Shown here: one piece after another, positions 41,789 to 49,430 of the stretch | Layout: every line of letters starts with the position of its first letter | Position numbering within the stretch: the first letter of the stretch is position 1 | Assembly: GCA_039025055.1 (NCBI GenBank) | Contig: JBCCPC010000004.1 | Span: forward strand, 1 to 64,000 | Length of the DNA: 64,000 nt | Direction: 5' to 3' | DNA from: Neolewinella sp039025055 | Lineage (GTDB): Bacteria > Bacteroidota > Bacteroidia > Chitinophagales > Saprospiraceae | The notes under the pieces: generated by a model | Database searches by the model: none | Seen by the model: only the letters and a program-made list of their open reading frames with translations | Told to the model about the DNA's origin: nothing | Translations under genes and position numbers: made by a program

Positions 41789-43207
41789 TTATCTAGGCGT
41801 AATCCTGACTCGATTCAAGAAAGTATCGAACTCGAAGAAGTACTCACCATATACCTCGGGGCCGAAGATGAAGTTGCCACCACCGCCAGGAACTGTCGTA
41901 TCTGGGAAAGTCCCGACTGCATCGCCTACATCGAAGCGCCAGAATGGTACCCAGCCCGTCTTATTGGCACCTAGAATAAAGCCATTGTTGCCATCGCCGA
42001 CCGGATCGTAATCGAATAGCTCTATGTCGGCAAAGAAGCGATATGGATTTTCTGGATCTGGAGTGAGTTCCTTGCCACTACCGAAGTTGTAGCACAACTC
42101 AGAACCGTCTGCATTGCTTGTGCAAGTGGATTCTCCATTTACAGTTACACCCGTACCAATGAGGATGATGAAATCAAACGTGGGATCGGTAGGCTCGAAA
42201 GTCTCGAGCGTATAGGTCAAGCTGGTAAAGTCTATGATAATGCGGTAGTAAGCTACCTCGGGAAGTACGATCGGGTTTACAGTGGCATCTGTTCCTATCG
42301 CCAACTCATTTGGCCCAGGACCTGCGCCGAAAGCAAAGGGCGCAAAAGACGATTTTTGAGGGATAAATCGTATTTCCTGATTTGCCTCTTTGTTGTAGTA
42401 CAAGGCTTCGAATATAACGCCTTCTGTAGTTGGATCCGTCGATCCATTGATCAACATGGGCACGCCGAATACATCGGAATTCAACTCTGCATCTGTATCC
42501 ACATCGGCCAGGAACATCCTATCGAACCTAAGCGATTCTTCGATATTTACCGTTCGGCTCGCACTGCTGGTATTTCCAGCTAGGTCAGTTACTGAAACAT
42601 TGACCGTGAACTGACCTGATAAGCTGAAGTCGATTTCGCGGTTGAATGAGTAGCTCACATCGTTCACCTCTACTTCTTCGTTGATACCGAAGCCAGCTAT
42701 CCTTACTGATCCGATACCCTGATCATCATTCGCACTGATATCGAGACTGAATTCCGCACCAGGCCCGAGAATAAACGTTCCTCCATCGTTGGGCGAGGAA
42801 ATGGAAATGACAGGTTGAGAGTTGTCTCCACTTATAGTGACTCGAATCTGACTTGTCATATCGTTATCACCAGGATTGGCTGCTGTGACGGTGACAAGGT
42901 GCTCACTGCCGATAACCTCATCCGCTGGAATGAGGAAACTGTAAGCGAGTTCGAATTGCGTGACGCCCGGGGTAACTTCGATCACTTTGTCTAAGAACCA
43001 TGGCTCATAGGTGATTCGGATATCCCTGACTCCGGCAGGATCAGACAATAAACCTGAAAATACGATTGTCTCACCGGGTAGACCGCTGATTTCTTCCACT
43101 AACTCCAACTGGGGCGTTGAGTCAACAGAGATCATATCATCTTCACAAGCTAGACCTATCAAAAGGATGGTTGCCGCGAGTATGTAGAATCCAACTTTTC
43201 TAAGCAT
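41789..43207 (-). CDS. SusE/SusF-like surface glycan-binding lipoprotein (first of tandem pair)
   Basis: 472 residues. The lipoprotein signal ends LIGLAC with EDDMISVD following, an acidic surface-export-like start. The layout matches the next gene: Ig-like strands (ETIVFSGLLSDPAGVRDIRI; GQFTVNVSVTDLAGNTS), then binding modules with YNFGSGKEL and NKTGWVPFWRFDVGD. This is the first gene of the ten-gene minus-strand operon, starting 147 bases from the divergent AraC-type regulator. Tandem divergent paralogues suggest binding of two parts or two forms of the glycan. The assignment to the SusE/F group is by pattern and position, not by alignment. Confidence 0.8.
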   Translation of the reverse strand: MLRKVGFYILAATILLIGLACEDDMISVDSTPQLELVEEISGLPGETIVFSGLLSDPAGVRDIRITYEPWFLDKVIEVTPGVTQFELAYSFLIPADEVIGSEHLVTVTAANPGDNDMTSQIRVTISGDNSQPVISISSPNDGGTFILGPGAEFSLDISANDDQGIGSVRIAGFGINEEVEVNDVSYSFNREIDFSLSGQFTVNVSVTDLAGNTSSASRTVNIEESLRFDRMFLADVDTDAELNSDVFGVPMLINGSTDPTTEGVIFEALYYNKEANQEIRFIPQKSSFAPFAFGAGPGPNELAIGTDATVNPIVLPEVAYYRIIIDFTSLTYTLETFEPTDPTFDFIILIGTGVTVNGESTCTSNADGSELCYNFGSGKELTPDPENPYRFFADIELFDYDPVGDGNNGFILGANKTGWVPFWRFDVGDAVGTFPDTTVPGGGGNFIFGPEVYGEYFFEFDTFLNRVRITPR

Positions 43208-43319
43208 GAATTTGTGCTTTAAGCTTTTCTAATGTTCGTTTAATTATCGAGGGCAAACAAAACAAATGGAAAGCTTTAAAAAACTAAAATTTGCTGATAG
43301 CTTGCTCTCGGAAAATATT

Positions 43320-43356
43320 ATGATGTAAAATTAGATTGCATTCTAGTTTACATCAT
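43320..43356. promoter_or_regulatory. Inverted repeat abutting the AraC regulator start
   Basis: The arms atgatgtaaa (43320-43329) and tttacatcat (43347-43356) are separated by 17 bases. The right arm covers the first two bases of the regulator's ATG. It lies in the shared intergenic region between the regulator and the ten-gene operon, so it could be an operator controlling one or both. Confidence 0.45.
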
Positions 43357-44299
43357 GGACGATTTTAAAAAAAACATGGACGATTTTTTCATATTTTCGC
43401 AAAAAGTCATACAAATGCTGTCTAAATCGATCCGTAGTGGGTTTCAGGGGGAAAAAATGGTCGTGGTACCAAAAGGCCTGTTTACGCGTGTCAAAGAACA
43501 TCAGTTGCTGAGCTGCCTTTACCTGACCGATATCGGATTTTTCCCACGGGCAACCGATCATTACAGAAAGAGGAAAAGGGGATCTGGCGAATACATTTTG
43601 ATCTATTGCATAGATGGCCGAGGGGTGGTGGAGCTGAATGGGATAAAGCATCAACTGAAGCCAAATAGCTTCTTCATTATCGAGAGAAAGAAGCCACACA
43701 CTTATTACGCGCACAAGATGGATCCTTGGAGCATTTACTGGATTCACTTTAAAGGCAGTCATGCTCCATATTTGTATGATAGGTTTGTTACCCAAAGCGA
43801 AGGCAATCCCATACTTATACCCTATGAACAAAACAAGATTGCCGAATTTGAATACCTGCTGGGTCTTTTCCAGCTCGGCTACACCAATCAAGTGCTGGAA
43901 TACGCCACTATGATGCTTCACAATCTGATCGGTTCTTTCATCTATTACTCCGTAAAGTCGAGAAGCAAGCGAGAAATCGCCAATGACGATCTGGTTAAAC
44001 GCATCATCAAATTTTTGAATGATAAAATTACCGAGAGCATAAAGCTCAAGGACCTGGAATTGCACTTCAAGAAGTCGAATACGGCACTGTACAAGATTTT
44101 CAAAGAGAAAACCGGCTACTCCATTATGCACTTCTTCGGACTGATCAAAGTTCAGAAAGCCTGCGAGTTAATGAACCTGACGAACCAATCCATCAAGGAA
44201 ATCAGCTTTGGACTGGGGTTCCAAGACCCACTCTATTTTTCGAGGGTTTTCAAAAAATACATGGGGGTTTCACCCAAACAGTATAGACTAAAAAGATGA
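43355..44299 (+). CDS. AraC-family transcriptional regulator of the glycan locus
   Basis: 314 residues, cytoplasmic. The N-terminal half is an AraC-type cupin sensor (GEYILIYCIDGRGVVELNG, QLKPNSFFIIERKKPHTYY). The C-terminal 100 residues are the double helix-turn-helix: IKLKDLELHFKKSNTALYKIFKEKTG, then IKEISFGLGFQDPLYFSRVFKKYMGVSPKQYR. The start region contains a 12-base direct repeat atggacgatttt (43355-43366 and 43376-43387) that duplicates the start codon, so an alternative start 7 codons later is possible. It is divergent from the SusE/F-SusCD operon, so it probably senses an intracellular sugar from this locus and activates it. Most glycan loci of this phylum use hybrid two-component or SusR-type sensors instead. 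Confidence 0.9.
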   Translation: MDDFKKNMDDFFIFSQKVIQMLSKSIRSGFQGEKMVVVPKGLFTRVKEHQLLSCLYLTDIGFFPRATDHYRKRKRGSGEYILIYCIDGRGVVELNGIKHQLKPNSFFIIERKKPHTYYAHKMDPWSIYWIHFKGSHAPYLYDRFVTQSEGNPILIPYEQNKIAEFEYLLGLFQLGYTNQVLEYATMMLHNLIGSFIYYSVKSRSKREIANDDLVKRIIKFLNDKITESIKLKDLELHFKKSNTALYKIFKEKTGYSIMHFFGLIKVQKACELMNLTNQSIKEISFGLGFQDPLYFSRVFKKYMGVSPKQYRLKR

Positions 44300-44330
44300 T
44301 GGCCTGAAGAGGTATGACTTTCTTCCCCTA

Positions 44331-45854
44331 TTAATCACGTGATTCCGGCTCCTCTAAAATCTGCTCAAGCGTTTGCCTCATATCGGAGACGATGTCTGGA
44401 AATTTATCGGCTAGGTTGTTGGTTTCAGCCGGATCGCTTTCCAAATCATACAACTGTGGCCTGCTGCTGAACCCAGGATCGACAAACTTATCCCTCAACC
44501 ACTGAGGAATAATAGAGGTAGATGTAGGATGAATATACTTGTACTTGCCCTTCCGTAAGCCGTAGGCATAGGCTTGTTCTAGAAGTACGGCTCTACCCGT
44601 TTCAGATTGGCCCAACCAGGCATCGAGATGGTTTTGACTATCCGGACCATCTTCTGGCCGGATATCCACACCGACCAGCGAAGCAAGGGTAGCGTATAAA
44701 TCCACCTGACTCAGCAGGGCATCGCTGACTAGTGGTTTCTTGATACCTTCAGGCCAGTATACGACAGTGGGCATCCGTGTACCTGCTTCGTAAACAGCGT
44801 ATTTCGATCCTCGGAATGGGCCGCCCGGTCGATGATTACCGACTAATTCTCTTGCGTAATCCAGGTAACCATCATCGAGTATCGGCCCATTGTCGCTGGT
44901 AAATATGATCATGGTTTGTTCATCCAGACCAAGGCTATCCAAATGTGCGGTGATAGCACCGACACACCAATCCATTTGGGCAATGACATCCCCACGAGGC
45001 CCCATGATGCTCGATTCTATGAACTGTTCATGTGCGATTCTGGGCTGGTGTATATCGTGCAGAGAAAAAAACAGGAAAAAGGGCGATTGAACATCTTCAT
45101 CTATAAAATCGATCGCCTTTTCAGTAAGAACAAAGGGAAACTCTTCATCGACCCAAAGTGCGGAACGACCGCCCCGCATGTAACCTATGCGGCTAATCCC
45201 GTTCGTGATTGCACCCAAATGCTGAGGATCTGTATACTGCTTCAAAAGTTCAGGTCGCTCGGTGCCGAGTGGATAGCCTCCGGGAATGGGAGTACGGTAA
45301 TCGACGGTGATCGGGTCATCTTTCTCCAAACCGACAACCATCTGGTTCTCCAAAAAGACCGTCGGGATTCGATCTCCCGTAGCGGGTATCAGGAAACTGT
45401 AATCAAAACCCAGCTCGGCCGGGCCTGGTGAAACGCGTTCATTCCAATTCACCTGCCCGTCTCCCAGCCCCAGGTGCCACTTGCCCACCACACCGGTTCG
45501 ATAACCAGCGTCTTTCAGTACGTCTGCCAAGGTTCGCGTATCTGTATCTATGAGCAGAGGCGCATCGCCGTTTAGGATAGCGGCCCGATTTCGGAAAGCA
45601 TAGGTGCCTGTTAATAATGAAAATCTGGAGGGCGTACACGTAGCAGCGGCCGAATGTGCATCCCTAAAGTTTACGCCCCCACGAGCGAGTCGATCCACAT
45701 TTGGCGTCTTTACACCTATGGCACCATTTACCCCGATGTCGCCATATCCGAGGTCGTCTACGTATATAAGTACGATGTTAGGCCTCGATTGAGCTTGCAA
45801 AAACCCTACGCTAAATACCAAAAAGAAGAATGTAACTAATTTAAACAGCTGCAT
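44331..45854 (-). CDS. S1-family sulfatase, secreted
   Basis: 507 residues. A signal peptidase I-type signal (ending GFLQAQ) gives a soluble periplasmic enzyme, unlike the two lipoprotein sulfatases nearby. Core: NIVLIYVDDLGYGDIG (metal Asp33/Asp34), formylglycine motif C73-T-P-S-R, VVGKWHLGLGD, and IIFTSDNGPI. The pattern resembles galactose/N-acetylgalactosamine-type sulfatases, but the position of sulfate removal cannot be read by eye. It is the last gene of the minus-strand operon that begins with the KDG kinase gene, 15 bases after the GH2 gene, and converges on the AraC gene. Confidence 0.91.
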   Translation of the reverse strand: MQLFKLVTFFFLVFSVGFLQAQSRPNIVLIYVDDLGYGDIGVNGAIGVKTPNVDRLARGGVNFRDAHSAAATCTPSRFSLLTGTYAFRNRAAILNGDAPLLIDTDTRTLADVLKDAGYRTGVVGKWHLGLGDGQVNWNERVSPGPAELGFDYSFLIPATGDRIPTVFLENQMVVGLEKDDPITVDYRTPIPGGYPLGTERPELLKQYTDPQHLGAITNGISRIGYMRGGRSALWVDEEFPFVLTEKAIDFIDEDVQSPFFLFFSLHDIHQPRIAHEQFIESSIMGPRGDVIAQMDWCVGAITAHLDSLGLDEQTMIIFTSDNGPILDDGYLDYARELVGNHRPGGPFRGSKYAVYEAGTRMPTVVYWPEGIKKPLVSDALLSQVDLYATLASLVGVDIRPEDGPDSQNHLDAWLGQSETGRAVLLEQAYAYGLRKGKYKYIHPTSTSIIPQWLRDKFVDPGFSSRPQLYDLESDPAETNNLADKFPDIVSDMRQTLEQILEEPESRD

Positions 45855-45869
45855 ATCGATAGCAATGGG

Positions 45870-48713
45870 TTACTTCATTAAAGTACTCAGACTCGAGGGT
45901 GTGAGTGCTGTCTTTGGATCAAATCGATCAGAGCCCATGTATTTGAGCAAGCTATAGCGCAGCTGCTTGACAACAGGCCTATTCTCTAGATCGCTCTCGA
46001 GGTCTACACCTGCCACGAGCAGCTTACCCGCCCCTACTTTAGCTTCAAAAATCAGAGCTGTCTTACGATTTTCGAACCAATCGTCTATCACCCGAACGAT
46101 AGGTTCTATGCCAGGGTCCAAATCATCGATCACGATGGCTGCACCAGTTGAAATAGGCTCCCACCACTGCCAATCGGAATGGTACTCGGTCGGGAATTCT
46201 GCCAACGCAGGGTGCTCTGGGTTGCAAAGTAGGCCAAGTGTGTGCGGAGCTTGTCCGCTAGTCCACGATGTGTTCCAGAATATGCTGGAAAACCCAATTT
46301 CGATGTCTCCACCTGCCTCTGGTCTTAAATCACCACGACCCAATTGCAAGATAGCACGCCCGCCAGCCTCCAGATATTGCTTGAGTTTGCTGTCGAACTC
46401 ATCGGTGATCAAAATATCGTTTTCAGGAAGATCAGGAAGTACTTTTGGAAAAATCCAAAAATCCCAACTGTTCTTGCTCTCCGCAACGGTGAGCTCCAAA
46501 ATCATACGTTCAGCCTGGTCTATTTGAGGCAGATCAAACGCTATGTCACCGAGAGACAATTGATTTCCGAGTGGCAGATCTGTGTCAGCCAGTTTCCCCG
46601 AGCCAATGATCTGGACATCTTCCGAAGTGATCTGCCAGCTTGGACTCACTTCTTGCAGGGGCTCCGAGCCGAAGTGAGCAACCTCAGCAGGCACAACAAG
46701 CGAATCGCCGCTGTAATAGACACGCTTCGGCCAGCGGACAAGCAGCGTAGTCGGGCCACAAAACGAACGAAAAGCCGCTGGCGATACATAGCCTTTTTCT
46801 TCCCAAAAAGCATCCAACACGCCCACCAAAGCTGTACCCTGCCCAGGAAAATCGTGTAAATCCAACAGCTGAAAACCCGCAAAAGGCTTGGTGCGCATAG
46901 CCGCTTCGATATCGGCTTTGTAGCAAATGGTCTGCAACTTACCCGACGCCAGCAAAAAGCTATCGGCCAAGTCGCCCATGTCGTTCTCTTCCAGGGTTTC
47001 TTGAAAAATTTCAAAATTTCTAGGCTCCAATACCCCCGTGTATTTATCCAACCCAGAAAAATCGGGATACACACACCACTGCCCGATTTCGTGAGAAACA
47101 ATGGGCTGATCGACGGCTGAAGAAAAATCATCGTAGTCAAACTCCGTTTGAGGGGCCTCGCGATTTATGATGCTGTTCAAGCCTTCGTTCCAGCGGTGAA
47201 TGCGGGGCTGGTAGGGTACGTAATAATCCGCTTGCTCCAGATAGGGCCAACCACTAGCCGGCGCGTAGACCTTGGTTGGATCCAACTCCTGAAAATGAGC
47301 TAAAAATCGATTGAGAAACGTATTCAGGCTATCTCCTCTGGGCTCATTACCATGGGCAAACATGACGAACGAAGGGTGATTGCCATACTGGCGCATGATA
47401 TTTTCAGCCTCTCGAAATAGCCACGCATCTATCGGCTTTCCATCACCCAGATAGGTCCAGACCGAGGCTTCGACCTGTAAGTAAATGCCCATCTCATCGG
47501 CAGCTACAAAGGCAGCTTCGGGCGGGCACCAAGAATGAAAACGCATGTGGTTTAAGCCGTGATCCTTTAGCGCTTGGTAGATTTTTTTCCAATATTGTAC
47601 TTCCGCAGGTGGATACCCAGTTAGTGGAAAGATGGCGCATTCCAAGGTACCCCTCAAAAATATGGGCCTGCCATTCACTTCAAAATGCTGACCGACCGCA
47701 TCGAAATCGCGCATACCGAAGTCTTCGACCTTGTCATCTTTTCCAAGCTCAGATTCTAAGGTTACCGTCAATTCGTAAACATTGGGTTCGAACTCGTCCC
47801 AGGTGGCGAAGTCTTCGCCCATATCGTAGCTGAAGTTCAAGGTGTCGATACCTGCTAAGCTTACCGTCTCTTCCAACGCCGGAAGAGGAACGCTTTCTCC
47901 TTCTTTCAATCGGGCCGACAATTTAATCTTGGCCTCAACCTGCTGACGTGTTTTGTTATTCACTGCCACAACGACATCGACTTTCCCTTCCCGTACGCTG
48001 GGAAATAGGCGAATGTCTTCAAGATGTACTTTGGGTTGTGCAGAGATGTAGATGTCGCCAATTATTCCATTCCAATTACTTTGGGTATTGTCGCTAATAC
48101 TATGAGCATCCAGGCCGACTTCGATATCAGAAACCCGATTATCGACTCTGATGGTGAGGGTATGTGTCCCTGCTTCTACGCCCTCAGGCAAAAGGTAAGT
48201 ATGCGGTGTGCCGAGATAATTATCTCTACCGATCAGTCTGTCATTGATCCAAACGGTTGTTTCCCAGTGTGGCCGCTCCAAATGTAGGGTGATGTATTTG
48301 TCGGTCCAGTTTTCTGGAATCTCTACCGTACGCTGGTACCAGGCCGGGCCGTAGTACACCTTCCGAGGTGTAAGCCAAAAAGAGATCTTAGTATTATCGG
48401 GTGCTCGGTATTTGGCATACTTTTCGCTCGTATACCAGAGACTATCGTTCCACATGTTGCCTGTCCAGTGCGTCGAAACACTCGGATCTTCCCCCTTGTC
48501 GTTTTCTGCCATAGAACCCGGCAAAACGATTTGATCTTCAAGTACAGACTCATACCATGCTTGGTCTACCCCGACATCCTCTGGATCGGTCTGGAAACGC
48601 CATTCGCCTTCAAGATTCAGCTGATTATTTATCGATTCCTGGCAAGACACCAGCAGGCAGCTCACAGCTATTAAGGCTGCTAAAAATCGGACATTCGCTG
48701 ATATGGGTTTCAT
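45870..48713 (-). CDS. GH2-type exo-glycosidase lipoprotein (paralogue C)
   Basis: 947 residues. The signal peptide ends at the lipobox LLVSC. Same family as the genes at 16948 and 23319: ERPHWETTVWINDRLIG, RFHSWCPPEAAFVAADEMG, acid/base Glu457 (HGNEPRGD), nucleophile Glu542 (IVSHEIGQW), and C-terminal LAEFPTEYHSDWQWWEP. It has an N-terminal insertion of about 25 residues (TGNMWNDSLWYTSEKYAKY) absent from the other two, so its active-site entrance may differ. The motif acttccgcaggt lies at 47599-47610 (PAEV of YPPAEVQYW); the paralogues have the same length there. Confidence 0.88.
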   Translation of the reverse strand: MKPISANVRFLAALIAVSCLLVSCQESINNQLNLEGEWRFQTDPEDVGVDQAWYESVLEDQIVLPGSMAENDKGEDPSVSTHWTGNMWNDSLWYTSEKYAKYRAPDNTKISFWLTPRKVYYGPAWYQRTVEIPENWTDKYITLHLERPHWETTVWINDRLIGRDNYLGTPHTYLLPEGVEAGTHTLTIRVDNRVSDIEVGLDAHSISDNTQSNWNGIIGDIYISAQPKVHLEDIRLFPSVREGKVDVVVAVNNKTRQQVEAKIKLSARLKEGESVPLPALEETVSLAGIDTLNFSYDMGEDFATWDEFEPNVYELTVTLESELGKDDKVEDFGMRDFDAVGQHFEVNGRPIFLRGTLECAIFPLTGYPPAEVQYWKKIYQALKDHGLNHMRFHSWCPPEAAFVAADEMGIYLQVEASVWTYLGDGKPIDAWLFREAENIMRQYGNHPSFVMFAHGNEPRGDSLNTFLNRFLAHFQELDPTKVYAPASGWPYLEQADYYVPYQPRIHRWNEGLNSIINREAPQTEFDYDDFSSAVDQPIVSHEIGQWCVYPDFSGLDKYTGVLEPRNFEIFQETLEENDMGDLADSFLLASGKLQTICYKADIEAAMRTKPFAGFQLLDLHDFPGQGTALVGVLDAFWEEKGYVSPAAFRSFCGPTTLLVRWPKRVYYSGDSLVVPAEVAHFGSEPLQEVSPSWQITSEDVQIIGSGKLADTDLPLGNQLSLGDIAFDLPQIDQAERMILELTVAESKNSWDFWIFPKVLPDLPENDILITDEFDSKLKQYLEAGGRAILQLGRGDLRPEAGGDIEIGFSSIFWNTSWTSGQAPHTLGLLCNPEHPALAEFPTEYHSDWQWWEPISTGAAIVIDDLDPGIEPIVRVIDDWFENRKTALIFEAKVGAGKLLVAGVDLESDLENRPVVKQLRYSLLKYMGSDRFDPKTALTPSSLSTLMK
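47599..47610 (+). repeat. Copy of the 12-base motif inside the GH2 gene at 45870
   Basis: Exact acttccgcaggt on the plus strand. The coding strand reads the complement in the frame that gives PPAEVQ. Confidence 0.8.
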
Positions 48714-48737
48714 AGTTGATGTATTGGTATTGGAAAA

Positions 48738-49412
48738 TTATAGTTTCACTCTAATCTGAGCGATGAGGGTCAAACACGACCGACATCGGTTTTCAATCTC
48801 CTCGAAGTTTTGATCGGCCAATAGCTCCTTACTAATAAGTTTAGAACCCATGCCTACACAAGTCACACCCGAAGAAAACCAGGCACTTAAATTTTCCTCA
48901 GTTGGGCTAACCCCACCTGTCGGCATGATCATCGTCCAGGGTTGCGGACCTCGAACAGCTTTTACGAAGCCAGGCCCTAATGTGCTACCGGGAAAGAGCT
49001 TGACGATCTCGCAGCCAAGCTCTTCTGCCTTGGTAATTTCAGTCAAGCTTCCGCAACCCGGCGACCAAAGCACCTTTCGTCGGTTGCAGGCTATCGCTAT
49101 GTCTTCTCTCAAGACGGGAGTGACAACAAAATTGGCACCCATCTGCATATAGAGGGCCGCAGTTGCTGCTTCGGTCACCGAGCCCACACCCATGATCATT
49201 TCCGGGCATTCTTCGGCACAAAATTTATTCATCTCGCCGAATACTTCATGTGCGAAATCACCTCGGTTGGTAAATTCCATCAACCTGGCACCACCCTTAT
49301 AACAAGCAGCAACTACGCGCTTGGCCAGTTCAGGATCACGGTGATAAAAAAGTGGTACCATGCCTTGCGCTTGCATGGTCGTTGCTACTTTTAGCCTGGA
49401 AAATCTGGCCAT
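48738..49412 (-). CDS. eda: KDPG/KHG-type aldolase
   Basis: 224 residues, class I aldolase. Schiff-base Lys138 sits in EIVKLFPGSTLGPGFV; the catalytic Glu46 is in LMEFTNRGD; the phosphate-binding region is MPTGGVSPTEENLSAWF. It would cleave 2-keto-3-deoxy-6-phosphogluconate or its galacto epimer to pyruvate and glyceraldehyde 3-phosphate. It is 18 bases downstream of the KDG kinase gene, which makes its substrate. In context it finishes the oxidative pathway whose first steps are encoded at 20435-23282. The gene symbol is by family; galacto-specific naming (dgoA) is equally possible. Confidence 0.9.
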   Translation of the reverse strand: MARFSRLKVATTMQAQGMVPLFYHRDPELAKRVVAACYKGGARLMEFTNRGDFAHEVFGEMNKFCAEECPEMIMGVGSVTEAATAALYMQMGANFVVTPVLREDIAIACNRRKVLWSPGCGSLTEITKAEELGCEIVKLFPGSTLGPGFVKAVRGPQPWTMIMPTGGVSPTEENLSAWFSSGVTCVGMGSKLISKELLADQNFEEIENRCRSCLTLIAQIRVKL

Positions 49413-49430
49413 CTTTATATGATTTTAGAT

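Noticed and set aside
43343..44131. 262-codon open frame on the minus strand
   Set aside because: It is the mirror of the well-supported AraC regulator at 43355-44299 and has no family character.
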